Below are positions 55,748 through 63,233 of a DNA stretch of 64,000 nucleotides, piece by piece; within the stretch, counting starts at the first letter, position 1, and each line of letters opens with the position of its first letter. The stretch is from Ligilactobacillus aviarius subsp. aviarius DSM 20655 (GTDB lineage Bacteria; Bacillota; Bacilli; Lactobacillales; Lactobacillaceae). The DNA lies in NCBI RefSeq assembly GCF_001436315.1, contig NZ_AYZA01000019.1, positions 24,189 through 88,188 on the forward strand, in the 5' to 3' direction. The notes under the pieces are model-generated. The model ran no database searches. It saw only the letters and a program-made list of their open reading frames with translations, and was not told where the DNA came from. A program made the position numbers and the translations under genes.

Positions 55748-57034
55748 ATGAAGTTCATCAAAAAACTTGCAGTTGCCGCAACAACTGCAGCAACTCTTTT
55801 TGCAACCGTTGCAGGTGGTTTATCATCAACTGTAAGTGCTGACAGTATCCCAACAAAGGTTACAAAAAAGACAACCATTACATTTTGGAATGGGATGTCA
55901 GGTAATCAACAAAAGGCTTTGCAAACCTTAACCCAAGAATTCGAAAAAGAAAACCCGAATATCACGGTTAAGCTTGAAAACCAAGGCCAATACAAAGATT
56001 TGCAATCAAAGATCACATCAACATTGCAATCACCAAAGAATTTGCCAACCATTACGCAGGCATATCCAGGTTGGTTGTACAATGCATCAAAGAATGATTT
56101 ATTAGTTGATTTAAAGCCATACATCAATAACTCAAAGATTGGCTGGGGAAGCGCTGCAAAAAGCGGCATCAAACCATCATTGATGAAGGGTGCTCAAATC
56201 AACGGGACGCAATATGGAATTCCGTTCAACAAGTCAGTTGAAGTTTTAGTTTACAACAAGACAATGCTTGATAAGTACGGCGTTAAGGTTCCAACAACCA
56301 TGGCGCAATTGAAGTCAGCAGCTAAGACAATTTATGAAAAATCAAATCACCAAGTTGTCGGTGCCGGCTTTGACTCATTATCAAACTACTATGTTTTAGG
56401 AATGAAGAACGAAGGCGTTGACTTCACTTCAAAGATCAACTTAACATCAGCTAAGTCAAAGAAAGTCATCGACTACTATGCTGACGGAATCAAGGGTGGT
56501 TACTTCAAGACTGCTGGTTCACAAGGTTACCTTTCAGGCGACTTCGCTAACCAAAAAGTCGCAATGTTCATCGGAACAAGTGCTGGTGAAAGCTTCGTTA
56601 AGAAGGGTGTTAACGGCAAGTTCGATTACGAAGTTGCTCCTCGTCCTGGCAAGTGGAACATGCAACAAGGAACTGACATCTACATGTTCAAGAACGCAAG
56701 CAAGGAACAACGGACAGCAGCCTTCATGTACATGAAGTTCTTGACAAGCAAGAAGTCTCAATTATACTGGGCACAACAAACAGGTTACATTCCAGTATCA
56801 CAAGACGTAATTAACAGTAGTGAATACAAGAACAACAAGGATTCAAAGGTTCCAGCCCAAGTTGAAGCTGCAACGAAGAACCTTTACACCGTTCCTGTAA
56901 CCAAGAACTCAAATGCTGCATATCAACAAATGAACACGATCATGCAAAACATCTTGAGCCATGCTAAGAACGGCAACCTTAACTCACTCATCAAACAAGG
57001 TGAAAGCCAATTCAAGAATGCATGGAACCAATAA
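55748..57034 (+). CDS. Extracellular solute-binding protein, UgpB-like, without lipobox
   Basis: This is the substrate-binding protein of the importer, 428 aa. A signal peptide (MKFIKKLAVAATTAATLFAT, cleavage after VSA near residue 32) leads to a class I binding-protein fold with TTITFWNGMSGNQQKALQTL. The C-terminal TAAFMYMKFLTSKKSQLYWAQQTGYIP is typical of the UgpB/MalE group. There is no Cys anywhere, so it cannot be lipid-anchored as most Gram-positive binding proteins are. AAGGAGGAG precedes ATG 55748. The ligand is unknown; a glycerol phosphate or sugar derivative is usual for the family. Confidence 0.9.
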   Translation: MKFIKKLAVAATTAATLFATVAGGLSSTVSADSIPTKVTKKTTITFWNGMSGNQQKALQTLTQEFEKENPNITVKLENQGQYKDLQSKITSTLQSPKNLPTITQAYPGWLYNASKNDLLVDLKPYINNSKIGWGSAAKSGIKPSLMKGAQINGTQYGIPFNKSVEVLVYNKTMLDKYGVKVPTTMAQLKSAAKTIYEKSNHQVVGAGFDSLSNYYVLGMKNEGVDFTSKINLTSAKSKKVIDYYADGIKGGYFKTAGSQGYLSGDFANQKVAMFIGTSAGESFVKKGVNGKFDYEVAPRPGKWNMQQGTDIYMFKNASKEQRTAAFMYMKFLTSKKSQLYWAQQTGYIPVSQDVINSSEYKNNKDSKVPAQVEAATKNLYTVPVTKNSNAAYQQMNTIMQNILSHAKNGNLNSLIKQGESQFKNAWNQ

Positions 57035-57058
57035 AATAGCGTTCAGCAATTAAGCTAA

Positions 57059-57089
57059 AGAGTCGCGATGAAAATCGCGGCTCTTTTTG
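57059..57089 (+). terminator. Terminator of the ABC importer operon
   Basis: AGAGTCGCGAT (57059-57069) pairs with ATCGCGGCTCT (57074-57084) around a GAAA tetraloop, with one wobble pair, and a T-run follows. Confidence 0.93.
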
Positions 57090-57115
57090 CATCATCGACT
57101 AAATCACGCTAAAAT
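57087..57115 (+). promoter_or_regulatory. Promoter of the DUF3013-prmA-rsmE unit
   Basis: TTGCAT (57087-57092) and TAAAAT (57110-57115) are 17 nt apart. The -35 begins in the T-run of the preceding terminator. Confidence 0.7.
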
Positions 57116-57147
57116 ATTACTAACACATAAAGTGAAAGGATTCGAAA

Positions 57148-57630
57148 ATGAAGAAGCAATCATTAATTGATTACCTTGACGATGGGGTTCAAAATTTAGA
57201 TTTTGATGGGACATTGGCTTGGAACTGGCTCAAGCATGAACGGGCTTTTGAACTTGAAATGGAATTTTACGTTGAAAATCAAAGCGGGCATAAAATCGTT
57301 GATTCGGATGATACAGAATCCGTTGAACCAATCATCACGTTTGATGATGCGATTTTGCTGTATGATCAAACCAAGCCGTTTGATTTTGATCCGGAAGATT
57401 ATTTGGTAACCCTGGGATTCAATGGCAAAAAAGGCTGGACGAAGGGGCAAGCCGATGCCTTTTTAGACGTCTTGCAAGATACCCTTGATAATGGCGAATC
57501 AGACTTGCTTGATTTTGTAAGTGATGATTCAATTCAGACATTTAATCTTAAATGGGATGAAGTTGAATTTCAAAAGCAACTAGCAGCCCGTCAAGATGAA
57601 ACCCAACAATTAAACTATCCGAAATTCTAG
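57148..57630 (+). CDS. DUF3013-like acidic protein
   Basis: This soluble, strongly acidic protein (160 aa) contains FELEMEFYVENQSGHKIVD and YLVTLGFNGKKGWTKGQADAF. It resembles the DUF3013 family, which sits directly upstream of prmA in many streptococci and lactobacilli, as here (10 nt gap). No catalytic motif is seen. The function is unknown; the conserved partner gene suggests a link to ribosome maturation, but this is only context. GTGAAAGGA precedes the start. Confidence 0.7.
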   Translation: MKKQSLIDYLDDGVQNLDFDGTLAWNWLKHERAFELEMEFYVENQSGHKIVDSDDTESVEPIITFDDAILLYDQTKPFDFDPEDYLVTLGFNGKKGWTKGQADAFLDVLQDTLDNGESDLLDFVSDDSIQTFNLKWDEVEFQKQLAARQDETQQLNYPKF

Positions 57631-57640
57631 GAGGCTGAAC

Positions 57641-58525
57641 ATGGACTGGACAGAACTTGTAGTTGAAACGACAAACGAAGCAATTGACGCGGTGACGAAT
57701 ATTTTAATGGAAAATGACGCGGGCGGCGTTCAAATTGATGACAACGATTTAAATGACGTGCGGATTATCACGTATTTCCCAGCCAACGTCAACGTGGCGG
57801 AAAAGGTTCCGGAATTGGAAATGCAGATCAAGGGATTAAGCCAATTCGGGATCGACCCGGGAAAAGCAACCGTGAAGTTAAGTGATGTTAACGATGATTC
57901 ATGGCGCGACGTTTGGAAAAAATATTACCATCCAGTACGCATTACGCGGTATTTAACGATCGTTCCAAGTTGGGAAGACTACCAACCTGAAAATGATGAT
58001 GAAAAGGTGATTCGGCTTGATCCGGGCCGCGCATTTGGAACGGGAACACACCCGACGACCAGTCTGGCACTCCTAGCACTTGAAAAGGAAATTCGTGGAA
58101 ATGAATCAATGATCGATGTCGGCACTGGTTCAGGGGTTTTAAGTATTGCAGCGAAGTATCTTGGAGCTGGCGAAATCGATGCGTATGATATTGATGACGA
58201 GGCAATCAAAGCCACGAAGGAAAACGTGGCGTTGAACCCGGTTGCACAGGACATTAATATCGGAACGAACAGTTTGCTTGATGGAATCAGTAAGAAAGTT
58301 GATTTGATCGTGGCTAACATTTTAGCAGAAATCATTGTCCCGCTGATTCCGCAAGCCAAGGAATGCTTAAATCCTGGCGGAAAATTCATTACTTCAGGAA
58401 TCATCAATGATAAGAAAGATTTGATTGTGAACGAATTGACAGCCCATGGCTTTGTGATCGATGAAATCTTAAACCAAAAGGACTGGTATTCGATCATTGC
58501 CCATTTGCCGAGCGAAGGAGAATAG
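57641..58525 (+). CDS. prmA: Ribosomal protein L11 methyltransferase
   Basis: PrmA trimethylates ribosomal protein L11 with SAM. The 294-residue protein has an N-terminal L11-recognition domain (MDWTELVVETTNEAIDAVTN). The SAM-binding part carries DPGRAFGTGTHPTTS and DVGTGSGVLSIAA, and VANILAEIIVPL is motif IV. AGGAGG precedes the start. It abuts rsmE, the standard partner gene. Confidence 0.96.
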   Translation: MDWTELVVETTNEAIDAVTNILMENDAGGVQIDDNDLNDVRIITYFPANVNVAEKVPELEMQIKGLSQFGIDPGKATVKLSDVNDDSWRDVWKKYYHPVRITRYLTIVPSWEDYQPENDDEKVIRLDPGRAFGTGTHPTTSLALLALEKEIRGNESMIDVGTGSGVLSIAAKYLGAGEIDAYDIDDEAIKATKENVALNPVAQDINIGTNSLLDGISKKVDLIVANILAEIIVPLIPQAKECLNPGGKFITSGIINDKKDLIVNELTAHGFVIDEILNQKDWYSIIAHLPSEGE

Positions 58526-58526
58526 G

Positions 58527-59288
58527 ATGCAACGCTTTTTTACAGTTCAAAAATCAACTGAATTAAAAAATGAAAAGTTACTTTTACCACAGGAAATTTT
58601 TCATCATGCCGTTGATGTTTTGCGGATGAAGGTCGATGATCAATTTGAGTTAGTGACGGCCGATGAAAAGGTTTATCAGTGCCAACTAACAAAAGTTGAG
58701 AAGCATGAAGGGCAATTTACGATCGTAAAAACAATTGACCGGGAAGTTGAGATGCCGGTTAAGGTTACGATCGTTTGTGGCGTTTCGAAGGGCGATAAGG
58801 CCGAAGAAATCGTTAAGAAGGGCACGCAACTTGGAGCAGCCCGGTTTATCTTTTTGAACAGCCGGTATTCAGTTGCCCGGTGGAAGAACCAAAAACAAGT
58901 TAAGAAAATCAAGCGGCTGCAGACCATTGCGTTAAATGCAGCAGAACAGTCGCACCGTAACCATGTTCCAAAAGTTAAGTGGGCTGATTCACTGGACGAT
59001 GTGATTGCCATGAATGCGGATGCGGACTTTAAGGTCGTGGCGTATGAAGAATCGGCCAAGCAAGACGAAAAAACGGTTTTAGCGCAGATCGCAACGCAGG
59101 CCCGGGCAAAGGAATCAACATCATTAGTGGCATTCTTTGGCCCAGAAGGCGGGATTGCCCCCGAAGAAATTGAACAGCTCACGGCTGCAGGATATCAATG
59201 TGCCGGACTTGGACCGCGAATCTTACGGGCAGAAACCGCCCCGCTTTATTTACTCGCGGCGCTTTCCTTTGCTGCGGAGTTGGAGTAG
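58527..59288 (+). CDS. rsmE: 16S rRNA (uracil-1498 N3) methyltransferase RsmE
   Basis: RsmE methylates U1498 of 16S rRNA. The 253-residue SPOUT protein has a PUA-like N-terminus (MQRFFTVQKSTELK). The knot motifs are VAFFGPEGGIAPEEIEQL and LGPRILRAETAPLYLLAAL. I start at ATG 58527, one base after the prmA stop, with AAGGAG upstream. The longer open frame begins inside prmA and is not supported. Confidence 0.95.
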   Translation: MQRFFTVQKSTELKNEKLLLPQEIFHHAVDVLRMKVDDQFELVTADEKVYQCQLTKVEKHEGQFTIVKTIDREVEMPVKVTIVCGVSKGDKAEEIVKKGTQLGAARFIFLNSRYSVARWKNQKQVKKIKRLQTIALNAAEQSHRNHVPKVKWADSLDDVIAMNADADFKVVAYEESAKQDEKTVLAQIATQARAKESTSLVAFFGPEGGIAPEEIEQLTAAGYQCAGLGPRILRAETAPLYLLAALSFAAELE

Positions 59289-59323
59289 AATAATAACAAA
59301 GATTTGAATTGAAGAGGATTTAT

Positions 59324-59653
59324 ATGACTGACGAAAAAAAGACCTTTATTATTCGCATGCTGTGGTATTTGGTAGCGGCTGCAATTTTTGCATTGATCAT
59401 TCCGATTATTTTTAATGTATGCAAAGCCAACGATGTCACGAAGATTGGCTTTGTTATGTTTGGTTTTGATATGTTTTTTTCAATTCTTGTGGGTTTATAT
59501 GCCGGTAAGAACGAGGATTCATGGATTCCGTTGTTGTTTTTCCCGCTTTTGTTTGTGATCACGGCGGGAAGCTTTTTTATGGGAATCTTACGGATTGTTG
59601 GAGTAGTCTACCTTGCAGCAAGTCTTTTGGCGTACGGAATAACGAAGAACTAA
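59324..59653 (+). CDS. Small membrane protein, unknown
   Basis: This 109-residue protein has four hydrophobic segments (about 10-30, 41-60, 66-83 and 88-105) and almost no soluble loops. I recognise no family. GAAGAGG precedes ATG 59324. It lies between rsmE and rel and is closed by its own terminator hairpin, so it may be the last gene of the prmA-rsmE unit. Confidence 0.65.
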   Translation: MTDEKKTFIIRMLWYLVAAAIFALIIPIIFNVCKANDVTKIGFVMFGFDMFFSILVGLYAGKNEDSWIPLLFFPLLFVITAGSFFMGILRIVGVVYLAASLLAYGITKN

Positions 59654-59659
59654 CGAAAG

Positions 59660-59685
59660 TGAGGCTGGTAACAGTCTCATTTTTA
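59660..59685 (+). terminator. Terminator before rel
   Basis: TGAGGCTG (59660-59667) pairs with CAGTCTCA (59672-59679) around GTAA, with one wobble pair, followed by TTTTTA. Confidence 0.8.
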
Positions 59686-59716
59686 CTATGATTTAAATTG
59701 AAACGGGTGAAGATGA

Positions 59717-61942
59717 ATGGATAAAGAAGTGATTTGGACTGCTGACGATGTGCTTCAAATGTGCAGTCAATATATGAATGAAGAACACGTTGAATTAGTA
59801 AAGAAAGCCTGCAAGTTTGCGACTTACGTTCACCGTGAACAAACCCGGCAATCGGGTGAACCATACATTATTCATCCGATCCAGGTTGCGGGAATTTTAG
59901 CTGATTTGAAGATGGATCCTGAAACGGTTGCGGCCGGCTTTTTACATGACGTTGTTGAAGATACGAACGTGACATTGGGAGACATTGGTGAGCTTTTCAA
60001 CCATGATGTTGAAGTAATTGTTGATGGGGTTACCAAATTAAGTAAGATTCGCTACAAATCGCATCAGGAACAGTTAGCTGAAAATCATCGGAAATTATTG
60101 CTTGCGATGGCTAAAGACTTGCGGGTAATCATTGTTAAATTGGCGGACCGTTTGCACAATATGCGAACGTTGAATCATTTGCGACCGGATAAGCAACGCC
60201 GAATTGCAAATGAAACCCTTGAAATTTATGCACCATTAGCTGATCGGCTTGGAATCAGTACGATCAAATGGGAACTTGAAGATATTTCATTGCGCTACTT
60301 GAATCCCCAACAGTATTACCGCATCGTGCATTTGATGGATGCCAAGCGGACGGAACGGATTAAATATATCAACGAAGCGATTGAAGAGATCAAAGATGCT
60401 ATTAAGGACTTGAACCTTGATTGTGAGATTTATGGCCGGCCGAAACACATTTATTCGATTTACCGGAAGATGCGTGACCAGCACAAGCAATTCAGCCAGA
60501 TTTATGACTTGTTAGCGGTACGGGTCGTTGTCAAATCAATCAAGGATTGCTATGCCGTTTTAGGAGCGATTCATACGCGGTGGAAACCAATGCCAGGGCG
60601 GTTTAAAGACTACATTGCAATGCCGAAAGCCAACATGTACCAATCACTGCACACAACGGTTATCGGTCCGCAAGGCAAACCGTTTGAAGTTCAGATTCGG
60701 ACTGAAGAAATGCACCGGGTAGCGGAATACGGGATCGCAGCACACTGGGCCTACAAGGAAGGCAAGAAGAGTCCAGTCAAGGAAACCGCAACGGGCGACA
60801 AGCTGAACCTGTTTAAGGAAATCATCGAATTGCAAGATGAAGCAGCCAACGCCAAGGACTTTATGGAAAGCGTTAAAGGCGATCTATTTAGTGATCGTGT
60901 TTACGCCTTTACCCCGAAAGGCGATGTAACCGAATTGCCAAAAGGCGCCGGTCCGCTTGATATGGCCTATGCGATCCACACGGAAATTGGAAACCATGCC
61001 ACGGGCGCCAAGGTCAATGGCAAGATCGTTCCGTTGGATTATCAAATTAAAAACGGCGACATTGTCGATATTTTAACGTCGGCGAACTCTGCCGGCCCAA
61101 GTAATGACTGGTTGAAGCTCGTTCACACGAACCGCGCGCGCAACAAGATCCGGAAATTCTTTAAAAAACGCGATTACATTCAAAACCGGGAAAAGGGCCA
61201 AGAGATTTTGCATAATGCGTTAGTTGAAGAAGGCTTTGACCCGCGCGAAGTTTTAACTGACAAAAACATTCAACGAGTGCTTGATAAAAAGCAACTGCCA
61301 TCGGTGGATGAGTTGTATGCCGGAATCGGCTTTGGTAACGTGCAACCGTTGGGAATCGTGAACCTGCTGACAAAGGATATTCGGCAACAGCGGGCGGATG
61401 AGCAACGCAAGCAACAAGAAAAAGAGCTGCTTGAAGATCACAAGCAAATTGAAAATCCGGCGAAGGAAGCTCCCCGAAGCGGGAAGAATAATGACCATAT
61501 TTTAATTGCCGGGATCGATAACATGATGGTGCGCCTTAGTCGGTGCTGCAACCCGATTCCAGGTGATCAAATCGTGGGTTACATTACGAAAGGGCGCGGG
61601 GTATCGATTCACCGCGTTGACTGTCCAAATGTGCAGGTTGAAAATGAAAACGGCAGCCGGTTGATCGATGTTTCATGGAACGGGCTGCCAAGTGAACATA
61701 AGTTATATGATGCAGAATTGAAGATTCAAGGCTATAATCGAACTGGATTATTAAGTGATATTTTGCAAATGGTCAATAATTCAACGAAGACGTTGAAGTC
61801 TGTTAACGGAAATGTTGACCATAATCAAATGATGGTGATCAGTATCGTGGTCGGCGTTCGCAATAAGGAACACCTGCAACGGCTGATCGACAACATCAAA
61901 CGGGTACCGGACGTTTACCTGGTTGAACGTCCAATTCACTAA
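59717..61942 (+). CDS. relA: Bifunctional (p)ppGpp synthetase/hydrolase Rel
   Basis: Rel makes and destroys the stringent-response alarmone (p)ppGpp. The 741-residue protein has all domains. The HD hydrolase has HDVVEDT near residue 75 and its other metal residues. The synthetase domain has RFKDYIAMPKANMYQSLHTTV; the R-F-K-D form is that of bifunctional Rel. A TGS domain (RVYAFTPKGDVTELPKGAGP), a zinc-finger-like region (VRLSRCCNPIPGDQIVGYIT) and a C-terminal ACT domain follow. dtd follows closely, the classical rel-dtd pair. Confidence 0.97.
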   Translation: MDKEVIWTADDVLQMCSQYMNEEHVELVKKACKFATYVHREQTRQSGEPYIIHPIQVAGILADLKMDPETVAAGFLHDVVEDTNVTLGDIGELFNHDVEVIVDGVTKLSKIRYKSHQEQLAENHRKLLLAMAKDLRVIIVKLADRLHNMRTLNHLRPDKQRRIANETLEIYAPLADRLGISTIKWELEDISLRYLNPQQYYRIVHLMDAKRTERIKYINEAIEEIKDAIKDLNLDCEIYGRPKHIYSIYRKMRDQHKQFSQIYDLLAVRVVVKSIKDCYAVLGAIHTRWKPMPGRFKDYIAMPKANMYQSLHTTVIGPQGKPFEVQIRTEEMHRVAEYGIAAHWAYKEGKKSPVKETATGDKLNLFKEIIELQDEAANAKDFMESVKGDLFSDRVYAFTPKGDVTELPKGAGPLDMAYAIHTEIGNHATGAKVNGKIVPLDYQIKNGDIVDILTSANSAGPSNDWLKLVHTNRARNKIRKFFKKRDYIQNREKGQEILHNALVEEGFDPREVLTDKNIQRVLDKKQLPSVDELYAGIGFGNVQPLGIVNLLTKDIRQQRADEQRKQQEKELLEDHKQIENPAKEAPRSGKNNDHILIAGIDNMMVRLSRCCNPIPGDQIVGYITKGRGVSIHRVDCPNVQVENENGSRLIDVSWNGLPSEHKLYDAELKIQGYNRTGLLSDILQMVNNSTKTLKSVNGNVDHNQMMVISIVVGVRNKEHLQRLIDNIKRVPDVYLVERPIH

Positions 61943-61955
61943 AGGAGATCATAAG

Positions 61956-62402
61956 ATGAGAGTAGTTTTACAACGGGTTAAATCCGCAAGCGTTACGGTT
62001 GATGATCAGGTGATTGGCAAAGTCGGCAAGGGCTACATGCTATTAGTCGGCTTTACCCATGATGATTCGATCGAAGATATCGACTATATTGCGCGCAAAG
62101 TTGCAAATGCTAGGTTGTTTGCCGATGAAAATGGTAAAATTAACCTGTCAATCAAACAGGTTCAAGGCGCAATTTTATCGGTATCACAATTTACTCTGTA
62201 TGCCTCAACGAAGAATGGCAACCGGCCAGGCTTTGGGGCAGCGCAAAAGCCAGAATTGGCCAAGGAAAACTATCATTACTTTAATGAAAAACTCCGGTCA
62301 TACGGCATTGAAGTTCAAACCGGTCAGTTTGGAGCCGACATGGACGTGGCATTGGTCAATGACGGGCCGATAACGATCATTTACGATTCGAACCAAAAAT
62401 AA
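61956..62402 (+). CDS. dtd: D-aminoacyl-tRNA deacylase
   Basis: Dtd removes D-amino acids mischarged onto tRNA. The 148-residue protein begins MRVVLQRVKSASVTVD and has the SVSQFTLYA motif (Ser-Gln) and the NDGPITI motif near the end, which close the active site of the dimer. AAAGGAG precedes ATG 61956. The longer open frame starts inside rel. It is co-transcribed with rel. Confidence 0.96.
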   Translation: MRVVLQRVKSASVTVDDQVIGKVGKGYMLLVGFTHDDSIEDIDYIARKVANARLFADENGKINLSIKQVQGAILSVSQFTLYASTKNGNRPGFGAAQKPELAKENYHYFNEKLRSYGIEVQTGQFGADMDVALVNDGPITIIYDSNQK

Positions 62403-62420
62403 GCGGAAAGAGTGACGATA

Positions 62421-63053
62421 ATGTATCAAGAATTTTTCTGGGATTTTGACGGAACGTTATACAACACGTATCCGGGCATGGTTGAAGCCTTTATGGATGT
62501 CTTTGAACAAAAAGGCTTCAAGCTTGATCAGGATGAAGTTTACCGGCATATGCGGCAAACTTCGTTAGGAAAGACGTTTGCATACTACCGGACTCAAAAC
62601 AACCTTGAAGAAGAACCAGAAGCATTGCGTGAAGAATATAATCCAATTGAAGCCAAGCTTGAAGACAAGATGAAGCCGTTTGACGGGGTTCAAGAAGTGT
62701 TGGCTAAGGTCGTTGCGAATGGCGGGCACAACTACTTAATGACCCACCGGAACAAAAGCTCATTGGAAATGTTAGCCAAGTTTGACTTGAAGAAGTACTT
62801 CACGGATGCGGTCACAGCTGAAAAGAAGTTTCCACGAAAACCCAATCCAGCTTCATTAAACTCATTAGTTGAAAAGTACGATCTTGATCCGCAAAACTGC
62901 GTCATGGTCGGTGACCGGGTGCTTGATATTGCAGCGGCTCACAACGCTAAGATGAGCGGAATTTTATTTGATCCGGATGATCTGATCATCGAACCAGCAT
63001 CACCGGAACACCGCATTCAAGATATGCATGATATTTTGAATTGGATTAAATAG
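62421..63053 (+). CDS. HAD superfamily phosphatase (phosphoglycolate phosphatase-like)
   Basis: This 210-residue phosphatase has all four HAD motifs: WDFDGTLYNTYPG (nucleophile Asp), MTHRNKSSLEML (Thr), KKFPRKPNP (Lys) and MVGDRVLDI (Asp). A helical cap lies between residues ~18 and 75. The substrate is not evident. ATG 62421 is chosen; an in-frame GTG lies 9 nt upstream. It follows dtd by 18 nt and is directly followed by copy 3 of the dispersed element. Confidence 0.88.
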   Translation: MYQEFFWDFDGTLYNTYPGMVEAFMDVFEQKGFKLDQDEVYRHMRQTSLGKTFAYYRTQNNLEEEPEALREEYNPIEAKLEDKMKPFDGVQEVLAKVVANGGHNYLMTHRNKSSLEMLAKFDLKKYFTDAVTAEKKFPRKPNPASLNSLVEKYDLDPQNCVMVGDRVLDIAAAHNAKMSGILFDPDDLIIEPASPEHRIQDMHDILNWIK

Positions 63054-63233
63054 AAAGGTGTGACAAAACAGTAAAAACGAGTGTGGTGGAAGCAGAAAAG
63101 CGAACGAATCGCGTCAGCATAGATTCGGTGGTTTTGAACTTCACTAGCTTCGCGTCGTAGCTCGTTTGTTTTGGAACCCGATTATGCAGATATAACGAAA
63201 GAGGATGTGACTAATCACATCCTCTTCTTTTTT
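63054..63233 (+). repeat. Dispersed intergenic element, copy 3
   Basis: This second full copy (about 180 nt) shares CAAAACAGTAAAAACGAG (63065-63082), GTGGTGGAAGCAGAAAA, AGCATAGATTC, CTAGCTTCGCGTC and CTCGTTTGTTTTGGAACCC with copy 2, in the same order and spacing. It begins right after the stop codon of the HAD phosphatase gene and ends at the stop codon of the opposing amidase gene. Its terminal hairpin is a terminator. The left and right CAAAAC/CTCGTTT blocks are complementary. Confidence 0.85.
63199..63231. terminator. Convergent terminator at the end of element copy 3
   Basis: AAGAGGATGTGA (about 63199-63210) pairs with TCACATCCTCTT (63216-63227) around a short CTAA-type loop, followed by CTTTTTT. 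It ends the rel-dtd-HAD unit and, from the other side, the amidase gene. Confidence 0.88.
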
